Of a DNA stretch of 64,000 nt, positions 27,001 through 39,007 are shown piece by piece. Position 1 is the first letter of the stretch, and the number at the start of each line of letters is the position of its first letter. The translations under genes were made by a program, and so were the position numbers. Below the pieces are notes generated by a model. The model had not been told where the DNA came from. It did not search any database and was given only the letters and a program-made list of their open reading frames with translations. The DNA comes from Owenia fusiformis. Lineage: Eukaryota; Annelida; Polychaeta; Sabellida; Oweniidae. The DNA lies in contig CAIIXF020000005.1 in NCBI GenBank assembly GCA_903813345.2, positions 6,603,375-6,667,374 of the forward strand. Direction: 5' to 3'.

Positions 27001-27722
27001 ATATCCATGCTTTTGTTAACTTGATAAGGGAATGATTATTTAGGGTCACCAATTTCATTTGATGACTTTGTAGGGTCAATCTACAGCTTAAAACAATCCC
27101 ATCCAACTTTTTTAATCAAGAAATCAATTTTACCTTACATGATTGAAAAATTTTCAAATTCATTCTTGAGGAAGGCTAAATGCACTTTTATATTACTGTA
27201 TAGTTATTTACCCCAGTATAGAATAACTGGCAGATGTTTATTAAGATGTTTTAAATAATGTTTTGAGCACTTCCATTATATAAAAACACTAAATGTCTTA
27301 GATAGATGAACTAGTACTCATTTGTAAAGCACGAAAGTTAATTATGAGCAGAAAATTTTTTTTCAGGGAAACAATGCAGTTCTAAAGGGGATAAAAAAAG
27401 TGTAACACTTATGACACAATCCCTAATATTTCCCCAATCGAATTGTTTACCCTCTCTTTCTCTTGGTTTACCTTCAACATTGCTTGGGTAAGATTTATTG
27501 TCAATATTGTTGAGTAGCCTATTCTTGCCTCAGCTTCTGTGGCATTGTTAGAGGACCAACCCCTTAGTCTAGTCCATGTTGCCCTCTCCCTTGGCCCTCA
27601 TCTTCCCAATGCAGGAGTTCAGACATTGTCCACTATACGTTTTCCTTCATAGTTGATGATGCGTTGACCCCCTTTGTTTGAATGATGCTTGCCCCTTAGA
27701 CTACAATCAAATTCCGTTTTTA
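24093..27722. other. AT-rich non-coding stretch
   Basis: Contains simple repeats (aataaataa near 24427-24462; tttg near 25771-25805). No exon, RNA gene or transposon end recognised. Confidence 0.5.
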
Positions 27723-27875
27723 TGTCACCACCAGAAGTGGTCACATATTATATTGTTATAGTCTCCAACTTTTTTGTGGACTGTGTTCGGCAGTCGGTGT
27801 TCAGCAGTTGGTGTTTGGTGTCTGTAACAAATGGCAGGTGGTGACATTTTGTATGTTAATGTCTTGTGATGTAAA
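27723..27875. repeat. 'gtcaccacc...ggtggtgac' family, copy 1
   Basis: Starts tgtcaccaccagaagtgg, continues through ttgttatagtctccaacttt, and ends caggtggtgacattttgtatg. Same outline as copies at 29691, 31888, 34712 and 56633. Confidence 0.7.
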
Positions 27876-28139
27876 ATACCAAGAAGTAGTACTGTATCAT
27901 TGTTATAACCACCATTTTTGTAACTAATCTGTAACAAATTGTTACATTTACCATTTACAATAAAGTATAAGTTGGTCATATTTTTTCATGTTAATACCTT
28001 ATTATCATATATTTCTTATAATGTTTTCTATGTTATATGTTATGGTATAATGGTAGGTGCATATTGTTATTTTACCTTGATTTTTTCACTATGTATATGC
28101 TTAAAATGATTTTTATGCTATATTCACCATTATATGTTC

Positions 28140-28650
28140 ACCTTGAACTGTTCATTTTGATCTGTTTACCAGTAGATCTATCCATCATAATATGTACACA
28201 TTGATATGGTCACTTATAATCTGTTCAATATGACATACTTACGTAGATCTGTTTACCGGAATCTGTTTACCATTATCTGTTTGCTTTAAAATGTTCATTT
28301 TGATCTGCTTACAAGGGCCTGTTTATGTAGATCCACTCATCATAATATGTACATATTAGTATGGTCACTTATAATCTGTTCATCATGACCTGCTTTTGTA
28401 GATCTGTTTACCATTACTGTTAATTAACATTTTCAGTTCACTTTCAACTGTTCATTTTGATCTGTTTACCAGTAGATCCACCCATCATAATATGTACACA
28501 TTGATATGGTCACTTATAATCTGTTCACTATGACATACTTACGTATATCTGTTTACCAGAATCTGTTTACCATTATCTGTTTAATTGGGGCTGTTTATGC
28601 TGATTTGTCTATCATAATCTGTTCGCAATAATCTGTTCACTATGACCTGT
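28140..28650. repeat. ~150-160-bp tandem array built on 'atctgtttacca'
   Basis: Three long units begin tgttcattttgatctg at about 28150, 28298 and 28458 and share tcataatatgtacacattga and ggtcacttataatctgttca. Shorter 10-12-bp words (atctgtttacca, atctgttca) repeat within them. Confidence 0.75.
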
Positions 28651-29454
28651 CTATATAGAACTATTTACTGGGATCTAATTTCTGATCAACTAAAAGTGTT
28701 CAGATCGAAATCTGTTCATATTGAGAGTTTCACAAATTTGATGTTTCAAAAATATGACATTGAATATGCATGTTATTTTTTTATTTACAGATCTAATGAG
28801 AGAATGACGTGTATGTGTAGCATTGGACATAGGGACATCAATCAATACCTACGATGAATACTAGTATGTAGATGGTCCATTGATGAATGGATTAAATGAA
28901 CAAATAAGGTAACATTTAAGAAGGGTCAGCATTTTCATATTTGCTGATGGATAAAATTCGAATTTTTCCTCAAGCTCATATGAACCAGTAAAATGGCCAG
29001 TTGATTGTATTATTATTGAACCAACCTAGCTTCATTCATTGCTGTTAGTGTTGATGTCTATATTAGAACATCTAGTGCTCACATGACCTTTGTTTTCAAG
29101 ACTCAATTTATTTCACGAATTGTTTTGATATGATATCTTAAAATAATTATCTTAAGAAGGTCTGCTATCATAACATTTTGTTTATTAAAGCATTAGTATC
29201 TTATTGTCTTAAGATACAATTGTCTGTCAGTTATCTTCTATATATGGAACTGACATGTCAAGGGGGTAATTTATCATGTCTAAATATGAACATTGACATT
29301 TTTTATTTGTTCATTGTTATGATATATTGGTTAGGGTTTTAATCTTGGTTGATACTTTTCTATTAAGGTGGTTGGGTGGGGTTATTCTCACTGTGCATGG
29401 CAGAAGGATAGAGATGGAGGTGTGGCTCATCACGTTGGGATGGGCTCATCATAT

Positions 29455-29651
29455 CAGGCCCGTAACTAGGAGGGTTCGATGGGTTCAAACCCCCCCTGGC
29501 CAAAATATCTTTCAAAATCATGCAGTCTTCACCATTCTTAGCACTTTTTAAGTGATTTTTGCCATTTTTGGACAAATTTGTCACAAGTGAACCCCCACTG
29601 GAATCTTTCAAAAAGTGAACCCCCCCTTGGCAAATCCTGGCTACGTGCCTG
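29455..29651. mobile_element. Short hAT-like MITE (~197 bp)
   Basis: Imperfect terminal repeats: caggcccgtaactaggag on the left, and the reverse complement of tcctggctacgtgcctg on the right. Interior has gaaccccc motifs in both orientations. No clean 8-bp target duplication seen. Confidence 0.5.
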
Positions 29652-29690
29652 ATATACTATTAATTCTGTGGGATTCTTCTGCTAATTGGT

Positions 29691-29845
29691 GGTGACATAC
29701 TCTTAGAGCCACCATCTTTGTGTCTGGCAGTTCAGCGGTAGGGGTTACCAGTTGGCATCAGAGTCTGTAACAATACATTACACTTGTGTAATAATTTGCG
29801 ATAAATTGCCAGGTGTCATGTCAATGTCTTATATTTAAATATTAT
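29691..29845. repeat. 'gtcaccacc' family, copy 2 (diverged)
   Basis: ggtggtgacatactcttaga, gtctgtaacaa and gccaggtgtcatgtcaatgtc match the other copies in order. Confidence 0.5.
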
Positions 29846-31364
29846 GCCAGTGTACCCATAGTCATGTATTTGCCCATTATTATATATTTTCAGGAATGTG
29901 TCGGAAACATATGTGACTAGAATATGGAGCCTCTACAATTGCAGAGACCTGAATCGCAATCCTGACATACAAGAATATACAGAGACATTCGAAACGAATA
30001 AGCTTCATCAGCTAGTGATTGACCCTCTGACTTTATCAGTTTCAATAATTAAAAGCTTTCAGAGAATGCTTTTTATTGGGAGTTGTAATGGAAAATGAAT
30101 GTTACATACTTGTTAGTGGAAAACATCAGGGTTATGAGTTTTATTTGGCATATTCTAATTACATGTAAATTAGCCTAGTTCTGCTTTTATAAATGTCCAT
30201 TTCATTTTTAAAAGAAGTCCTGAACTTTCAAAAAGCACTTAATTTTAAAAATTGACCCATATCATAAAAGGAGTTTCTAAGACTCCTCCTTTGCAAATCG
30301 GTACCAGTTGTCTGATATGTTACGTTTTTAGGCTTTCATGTCATGACCTACATTACTTCAAGTATCCCAATTGCTATGACCGAGTTTTTGGCTTTTCATC
30401 CTGCAACACACATTGCTATGAAATATGATCTAATTTATTACTTTTTTAAAAATAAGGTTGAGAGTGAACTCACATGTCAGCGGACACAGTTAGATTTTAT
30501 TTCTTATTGTTTAAAAGCATCAAGTGAAAATAACCTAATTGGTATGATTCAGAAATCCTGAGTAAACATCTTTCAAAGTCTCATTCAATTACGATCATTT
30601 AGTATCTCCATTCATGATTATTGAATGGTTTATAGAATAAAACTAATCACTTTCATTTTTTTAAATTCTCATAAAAATGTTATCAAATGATGAGCCTTAA
30701 AGCTTTACAGCTTGAGGCAGTTTTTATACAAATTACTTTTTTCTTTTCTTGAAACAGAATAATAGTTTTTTGACAGAGCCACAGAATTAAAATAACATTT
30801 AGAGTTATCACGCTATCCTTAATTTAAAATCTATGTTAAATACATCTACAGCATTTTGTAAAAAGAACAAAAATTCAAAAAATACATTCTAAGACACAGC
30901 TTAGATTTTTGAGTGACAATCAATTTGATGAATTTAACAAAATTGGATCTGTACAAAGAGTATCTAAGAATGTTGAGATAGGCTTTGAATGTCTGTTTGC
31001 ATTTTTTAATGTTAGGTGTTACTCCAAAGGCATTTGCTTCCATTATTAAGGATTTAAGCCCTGATCAGTGGACTGAACATTCCTTAAAAAGGTGTTTCAA
31101 CAATTGTTTAGGAAACAATGCCTGGGTGGAATGAATCAGCCAAAATGCATTGAGTCTTGGGCTTAAATTCTTTTCACACATTGCAAAATATTTTCAAAGT
31201 ATCAATTTCAATCTATAGAGTCAGGTTGTCACTTTGATAACCATTCAACAAATGACCTTGGATGGATTGTTGGTCATATAGTGCAATATGAAATAGTGTG
31301 TTTGGATTGGCTGGAATCGGACACACCTTGCCAAGCTATGTGTGAAAGAATACATGAGTTATGC
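29846..31364. other. Non-coding stretch
   Basis: Several 60-75-codon frames on both strands, without splice support or motifs. Nothing else recognised. Confidence 0.45.
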
Positions 31365-31447
31365 ATGCAGAGTCTAGTCATTAACTACCAAAGACAGAGA
31401 CGAAGCTCTCTTTTAGAAGCGAAGTTGAACAAATACAAAGGGTATGT
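31365..31447. repeat. 'agagtctagt...gacgaagctctc' dispersed repeat, copy 1
   Basis: gcagagtctagtcattaacta, then gacgaagctctcttttaga, then acaaatacaaagggta. Homologous to 46324-46408 and to the two ends of 62352-62703. Confidence 0.65.
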
Positions 31448-31887
31448 GGGAGAGGCTGATGTTTATTAACCTTATTTTGCACTTGGTCTAGTCAACATTT
31501 TTGAGAATGCCCAATGTCCAGTTATGTTATAAAAAAACTTTGAACCTGGCCTACCCTAAGATCTGATCATATAAAGAATACCCATTTCAAATTATGTTAC
31601 TTGGCAACCATGCAGGCTCATCACCTATGTGTCAATGTGACATGGGAAATGTATTAAATTCGAGCACATTGTTTTTAATAATTTAAAATGTTGATCTATG
31701 TCCTTGTATTTTGAACATATCTGTCCTTAGCTGAGATTATCCCAAACAAATGTTATAAATATACCTGACATGCAGCAGCGACTGAATTGTCGACAAATTC
31801 ACATTCGGGATTTTAGTAAAACTAAGATGAATAAATTACAGATTGAGCACATTCTTCAACATTCATTTCAAACAACAGTGCAGTTTT

Positions 31888-32010
31888 TATGTCACCGTCA
31901 CCACCAAAAATGGTGACATGTTGTTGTGGTCTCCATGGTTGCCATCAGGTGGTCAGCATTTGGCGTCTGTAACAAATAGCAGGTGGTGACATTTTGCATG
32001 TTAATGGATT
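31888..32010. repeat. 'gtcaccacc' family, copy 3
   Basis: tgtcaccgtcaccaccaaaa through gtctgtaacaaatagcagg to ggtggtgacattttgcatg. Confidence 0.7.
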
Positions 32011-32451
32011 GATTTTCTCTTACTTAAACAATGATTCTTGTTTGCATGTTTGAACAATGTTGAAAGGGGTGCTTTTGTCTTTAGATCTATTGTATTTTTT
32101 ATAGTACATATTCATTATTATAAGTAATTAAAAGTATGCGCATTATTAATAGTGAGCAAAAGTTGAACCATAACTTACGTTTATAGCTACCCCAGGATGA
32201 CATGTAGCTACATCTACATGTATGTATAAGCAAAAGTGAACTGGAATTGTTGTTTCTATAAGCAAATAATTTGTGTAGAAACTTATTTTGTAGAAATAAA
32301 AGCACCATAGATCAATTTGAATTTTTGATATTTTATAAATAAATAGATGTATATTAATGAAAAAGTAATAAAATGATTTGAGTGTTGTTCTAACAGTGAA
32401 TTGATGTAGTTTGAAGCTGTATAACATTACTTCAGATATAACAGTGACATG

Positions 32452-33267
32452 CACTGACGGAGTCAGCCCCCCCCCTTGGATGGGCCCAGAAATGTAATTT
32501 TTTGCTTTCAAAAAATGGGCCTCAAAGGCCCATGTGCAGTATGGCAAGTGATTTTAGACAGTCATATCTTTCACCATGAGTACTTTCTGGCCATAAAAAC
32601 AATGGTTTTTATTAAAACAATATGTTTTCTTTCAAGTGAAGTCCCCATGATAGTAAAATACCAATCCAACTCTCTGAAAAATTATGAATTAGGGCCCCAC
32701 CCTGGCACTTTTTAAAAAATGTTAGGCTTATTTTCTAAAAAGAGGATCTTGCTTTCTAAATTTAAACATATCGAAAGTTTCTTCTACACTATATGAACAA
32801 TTTCTGAAAAGGGGATCATGCTCATGCTATCCATTGTTTTCAGCAACATTTTGGTCATTGAAAATTGATATCTTCAAAACTAGACTTTCAATACCATTAT
32901 ATTTATGAAGATGTTTTAGACCCCTTGTTGAATAATCTTTTCAAGCAATAAAAATCAGAAAAAGGAGATCCTCTTTTGAGTAAAAAGATTCAATATTTTG
33001 AAAAAAATGTTTACATGGGGTCCTTATTCATAATTTTTCTAATGGTTCGATTGATATTTTTATCATCATGGGGACTTCACTTACATATTGTTTTAATAAG
33101 AACCACTGTATTTATGCCCAGAAAGTACTCATGGTGAAAGATATGACCATCTAAAATAACTTGCCATACTGCACGTGGTCTTTTTCTAAATCAGGGCCAA
33201 ATTTTTGAATTTAGGGGCCCAAAAACACAATTCGCCCTCCCTTTGTTGCTCTCTGGATACGCCAGTG
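32452..33267. mobile_element. hAT-like foldback element (~816 bp)
   Basis: The left end cactgacggagtcagccccc and the right end (reverse complement cactggcgtatccagagag) are hAT-like. Long inverted arms follow: 32520-32665 against 33040-33190, sharing for example tttcaccatgagtactttctgg and gaagtccccatgat. No clean target duplication found. No transposase. Confidence 0.6.
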
Positions 33268-34711
33268 ACGTATGACCAAAAATATAAAACAGATAAAATT
33301 GCCCATGTATACAGGATGATTAGTCAGGAAAGGACCCTAATTGACTTAAAAAACGTTGCAACAAGTATATATGAGGTAGTATGTATGCAAACATTTATAA
33401 GAAACAAACGGTTTGAACATAACAGAACAGTTTTATATTCTCTTATAAAGATGGCATGCATGCGCAGGTAGCAACGTTAATTTTTGTGTGTTCTAAAGAT
33501 GGCAGTCTAAAACGAACTTCATGAAAATCAGACGAGTATTGGAAGTCAATTCCATAGCTCTTATACAATACAATGGGAAAACATTAAAAGATTCGGATTA
33601 AAGGGACAAAGTGAGTAAATGAAGTCTCACTTTTGATCTTCATAGTATTTCCAATGGATTAATAAGTACCCAGTCTTTCATTTGACGCCAAAAACAGCTC
33701 AAACAGACCACATCAGAGTTGACACTAGATCATGAAAAAATATGTTTGATCTATCAATTCATATATGTCAAGTTTTTAGCAATGCCATAGAAAGATGGCA
33801 TTGTTGTTTGCATTAATTATCCATTTATTTTTGATAGGATTTTCAACCATGCGCCATCTTTAAATCCAAGAGTTATTTAAAGACATACTTTTTGTGAAAA
33901 GTGGTAATTCACTTCTTTTGATCTCTGAACTTCAAATGCTGTTTTCTATGCGAGTAATTTTTTTTTCGCTTCAGTATTGACCCAAATTAAAGTTTTTATC
34001 ATATTTGATTGACTGTGTGAGTGACATGTCTCAAATGATATTTTGTCCTTTTTCCTTCAAAAATAGGCGCATTGTCTGATTAATTATGAAAAAACAAGGA
34101 GTTTCGCCATCTATGTGTTTTATTACTTTTTATCTCATGATTTTCTGATTTGGTATATTTGTATTGTACTTGTAAGAACTTGGTGAAGATTCATTATGAA
34201 ACAAAACTCAAATATTTTCCATACACAATCCTACTCCTTATCGAATCCTGCGACCACTTTAATAGATTGTAGTGGGGGTCGTAGGATGCGATAACCCTAC
34301 TCCGAGGACGTTCAATCAGAGACATATAAAACAGAATATGTCTCTGGCTCAATCAAATGGACGGCGGGGAAAGGCATGGGCTTATCACCCTCCCTGGCTG
34401 TGACAATCAATTCAGTCCTCGAAAAATTAGTGACGAAAATGCTAATTTAATTGTTTTAAAGCCTACATTCACTTAATACTCGTAGTATACATTTAATTCG
34501 CTATTACAGAGTATTCCTCCAGGAGTGCGAATGGTTTACAAAACCCCTAGTATCGAAGAAAACTACTTGAATTCTAACACAGTGCTGCCGAAATAATTAA
34601 AGTACACCCACCGATGAACAATCTACGACCTACCACGACTTGTGAGTATCATTGAATAACCTACCACCACTGCATAACACAGCTAACATGTTATGTCAAC
34701 ACTATAGTGAC
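33268..34711. other. Non-coding stretch with small hairpins
   Basis: cagagacatat and atatgtctctg (34318-34346) form an 11-bp stem. An imperfect inverted pair, tatcgaatcctgcgacc and its partner, lies at about 34237-34292. No exon recognised. Confidence 0.4.
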
Positions 34712-34835
34712 AAGTGATGAATTGTTATAGTTTCCAACTTTTTTGTGGCGACTGTTGGTGTTCGGCGTTCGGCGGTTAGTGCTTGTTCTCTGTACAAATT
34801 GGAGGTCGTGGCATTTTGCATCTTGCATATTAATT
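34712..34835. repeat. 'gtcaccacc' family, copy 4 (5' part degraded)
   Basis: ttgttatagtttccaactttt, repeats of gttcggcg, then ggtcgtggcattttgcat, matching the other copies. Confidence 0.55.
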
Positions 34836-35169
34836 CAAATCATGCACCGGATACGGACAAATGAATAACATGCTTATGCGGAATTAATTTCGGTGAGGTA
34901 TGTCTCTGCTGCAGGCAACATTTGTAATTAAATTTGCGCTTCCACGGCATCAATTTCCGGATTCCATTAATTGTAAATAAGAATTGACTTTCCAAAAAAT
35001 GTATACAACATTTTGATATCTCAACATTTTCTAGCGAGTACACACTAGAGCTCCTACAATGTTTAAACCATTCATGGGACGATCCATTTATTTTGATAAA
35101 AATAAAAGATCTCATTTCTTGTTTCTTATCATGGATCATTGACGTAATTTATTTAAAATGTCATGTCCA

Positions 35170-35530
35170 GTTTGTTTACCCCCCCCCCACCCACCCATTG
35201 AACCAAACTAGCTCTCGAACCCTCATATCTAATACAAAATGGTTGTAACTCCGTCTTATCCGTTCGCTCACAGTTCAGGCCCGTTCGGCAAAATTATTCA
35301 AGAATACTACTTAGAAAATTAGTTATGCTGTCCTTCAAGATAGGGCATCACTGTGCAATATCTTTGACCAAGGATGTTGTTTTACGTGACCGCAGCTTTG
35401 GTAATTTGTTCATCCAATCTTTTTGTGCCTAATCCCCATCTTGGATTATCAAGGTATGAAGTTATCATGATTGAAAATCAAACTTGTAAGCGAGTATGCC
35501 TACCCCCCCCCTCCCCCCTATTACACCAAA
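35170..35530. repeat. Duplicated poly-C module
   Basis: Two C-runs (about 35180-35190 and 35503-35518), each followed by a similar word: accaaactagctctcgaacc and accaaactagttctcaacc. Likely remnants of the same short repeat. Confidence 0.4.
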
Positions 35531-36613
35531 CTAGTTCTCAACCGTTCGTTCAAGTCCTACAAAAAACTCGTTAAAGTAGGGTAATAGTTAGAGCGCCCCC
35601 AGGCATTTAAGAGAGTCGCCCGGGGAAAGTTTGTAGTTGTGCGTCCCTAGTACGATGAAAGAAATTCATAAGGATAAAAAAATTAAAGCTTACTGATTAA
35701 TTTCTTAATTTAATTAAGGTAATGGAAAATAGATTACCATGTTTCCAATATTTTTAAGGTAGTGGATCATAGCATGCAAAGTTTTATATTCCAGTTTGGT
35801 CATTTTTAATTAAGGATTCGTTAGTTCGATGTAGGGTTCATTTAGCTTTGCTTTTTGGACCAAACCTACCATAGACAATGTGGCATTTCACTCGTATTGT
35901 GGCATACTTATGCTAAAACTGAAAAAGATCATTGACGATATATTCTTGACACAAGCAATAATTATATAACTTTGAATACAGTATTGTTTTTATATGAGAC
36001 AGTTTCAGTCCATAACATACATAAACATATCATTTGTCAACGTTCATCGCAAAGACCACCACAATAGTCCAATGCTCTCCCATCACACCGTGCTGCTTAC
36101 CATGGTGCGACCTGAACGGACTGCGAATGAGATGGAAGTATTGAAAACTGTTTATGAACGTAGTTGCTATTTTAGACATATTTCCCGACCACAGCCAGAT
36201 TTAGCCCGTTTTACGACATTTTTGTATTTTGAAGGGCTGGAAAGAACGCTGAGAACGTATTTGGTGTGATTAAAACACAATTATTCACGAGGAAAGTGAA
36301 GTCACTTCTGGCTAAATCCAGTGTCTCATAAATGTTGTTATACTTCTTCCCATTGGCTGATTTTAGAACCAATAGCTGGAATATCCTGTATTCAAACCTA
36401 CATTCATTTTGTAGTATATATATCATGTAAGTATGATCCGTCATAATTAAATGAGAATCGGCACACTCGATACCTTTCGATTTTGCGCTATTTGCAATGC
36501 CTAGAAATAACGTGATACACCATGGACAGAGCAATGATGCAGATATATTATATTAAGCAACCAGTAAAGAACGGTAAGTCAAAAAGTTTTCTTATTTTCA
36601 ATAATATATATCC

Positions 36614-37468
36614 CAAAGGATTGGTATCGATATGGAGAACTGAATTCAACAATGTTTTCTCTTAAACCGATTATTGAAAACATTCTGTAAAAAACATGGT
36701 CCTCATGTAATGTTGACTGATTGACAACAACTTAATGCGAAAATAATTTATATATATTTTATATAACTGTTTTTGTTTACATTTTTTGTTTTTTAGAACA
36801 ATTGTTTTTTGTTCCTTTTTACCGAAGCGTGTTTGAACAAAATAGCATATACAACATTTTCTTAGATTTCCCAATATTATAGTTGTAAAAAGGAAATTTT
36901 GGTTGATTTAACAAAAAGTATTCAAAACATTAAACAAAAACCCCCGAAATAGATAAAAACTTTATTTATTTATCTTAAGATATGACTCCCTTTTTCTTTT
37001 TCTTTTGTACCTTTTCTATTTCCAATAAACATTTATTAAAACTATTGTGTGATTTAATACACTTATTTTAAGTGTCATTGCATTTTCATTATTTTTCCAT
37101 CAAAACTGTATGTTATTGTAAAAATTGACTAAACTGAAATAAATATTATTATAGAGGTATAATTTATAATTACAATATTGAGAGACATGAACACGTTGCG
37201 TTTATGTCATTTTGTTCCAATGAGGATCGGATAGATGTTTCATTTCATTCCGAACATATGATACCAAGAACAAAAGAAGTGTCTGATGTGTTTTCTAAAA
37301 CAATGTAGAGAAAAGTATATATATCTATTTCAAATTATATTGTTATTTTAATTATATTTAAAAAAGGGCCATTAAATTGACAATGTGTTAAATGTTCAGA
37401 ATTTTTTGATGACTGGTTTAAGAGAAACGTGAGTTCAAAAAAATTACCATATTGATACCCATCCTTTG
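36614..37468. mobile_element. Long-TIR foldback element, copy A (855 bp)
   Basis: Starts caaaggattggtatcgatat and ends with the complement. Inverted similarity extends over most of the element. Homologous over its length to copy B at 49612-50322. No coding capacity. Target duplication unclear. Confidence 0.65.
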
Positions 37469-37635
37469 AGATCGAGAAATATCCTTATATCAAAGTCCAG
37501 TCAAGTTTCGCAAATTCATCAATAAAAATACAACTTGTACATCCTTATCAACTATTGCACAACGAGCCAAGTTGATACAAAAAACTTCAAACTTTACTTT
37601 ATTGTCATTCAATTTATCATTTCTATACATATAAA

Positions 37636-37783
37636 GTCGTTATTCACCAGGAGGGAATTGATATGGGGAATATAACAATGATGATATCAATATTTCTCGA
37701 GGGAACGCAGTGACAGAGGGAAATACATATTGATACCATCCAAGGGGATATTCCTCATATCATCCCAGCAGGTGAATAACGAC
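37636..37783. repeat. 148-bp imperfect hairpin
   Basis: gtcgttattcacc (37636-37648) pairs with ggtgaataacgac (37771-37783). Inner segments ttgatatggggaatat and atattcctcatatca also pair. Confidence 0.65.
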
Positions 37784-38561
37784 GACCTTATTCCATGAGC
37801 AATATCTACCTAAAATCCTCTGTTGAATGAGAGATAAAGTGAAGTTTTGAATAAATGAAAATTCTTGAAAAAGTTTAAAGATTCGGACTATTTTTTGTCC
37901 ATGGAGACGTATATCTTTTAGATCCATTCGTTTTCTAAAGTATGTGCAATGGTGATAAAGTCAATCGGACTCAGATATATTTAGCTAGCAATCAACCCGT
38001 CAACATACTTTATCAAAGATGTTAACCTCATTTTTACCAAAAAGCAATCATTTTTACGATTCTTTATGTTTCAATTAGTTCTTGAAAGGAAAAGTGAATT
38101 CCACTAAGATTAGTTTTCCCCATGTTAGCTTATTGAAAAAACTCATGCTATCCATTGGTTTCAGCTCATTTTGATCATCCAAATTAAGTATCTTTAAAGT
38201 CCCCTGGGGAATCCACTTTTCCTTTAAGGAAATGGAACATGTCTTAAAGTACATTTTAATCATGCATTCACAATTCTAATAAAAGATTGCATTTTTAGTG
38301 AAAATTAGGAAAACGTTTCTCTCGAAAAATTAACAGGGCTGAAACTTCCTTTACAAAAGGACATCGCTTTTCTTAGCATTATATTCAACTATCTGAAATA
38401 TATAGAAAAGTTACCCCTTGTGCATATGTTTATATTTTTCATATACTGTTGCAATGTGGTCCTTTGATTGCTTATTCTCTAGTTGTTTATGGAATTAAAA
38501 ATCTGACTGTTTGCCAGGGTACACCCGGGGGTACAACAATCTATAAATTGTGAGTTGTGAT

Positions 38562-38895
38562 TGGCAATTTTATCTTGTATGAGAAAACAGAAATGTTTAT
38601 TTTTCTTCAGGAATGTAAATTCTAACCGGGAGGAAACAATTCAATTGATTGAAATATGGAGAGCTATTTATCTGAAGATAGAATGCCATCTATTCTAAAA
38701 CTATTTAAATCAGTTATGAGTGGAAAACATGATACGCTGGTGGAGCCTGATCAACTCTGCTTGGGGTAACTCCTAGTCATATCTGCTTCAGTTTAATCCC
38801 CGAAAGCAGGAGGAGTGAGACTGCTGATGAAGCATATCAGTAGCCAGCACTGTTAGAGCATCTAAGATGTTTTAAACAACCACGTAGGATCGATG
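38562..38895 (+). promoter_or_regulatory. Duplicated 5' leader of the first channel gene with splice acceptor
   Basis: This stretch aligns with 43558-43747 upstream of the second gene. It includes a conserved pyrimidine-rich acceptor: tttttcttcag ends at 38610 here and tttatttcag ends at 43615 there, both followed by GAATG. The coding exon therefore probably has a leader starting at 38611, with a 5'-UTR intron upstream. The donor exon was not found. A degenerate copy of the ~61-bp leader repeat lies around 38690-38750. Confidence 0.5.
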
Positions 38896-39007
38896 GTATC
38901 CATTTTACGACAGTTTAAATCAATTATTGAGGAAAACCATAATACACGTCGGAGAGTATCCATTTTACGACAATTTAAACCAATTATTGAGGGGAAACCC
39001 ATAATAC
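38896..39007 (+). repeat. ~61-bp tandem repeat in leader of the first channel gene, ending in the start codon
   Basis: Two clear units begin at 38896 and 38956 with gtatccattttacgaca. The second unit runs into the coding sequence. The position equivalent to the start codon (39008-39010) reads ACG in the preceding unit (38946-38948), so the initiator arose by, or was lost by, one base change within a repeat unit. Confidence 0.8.
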
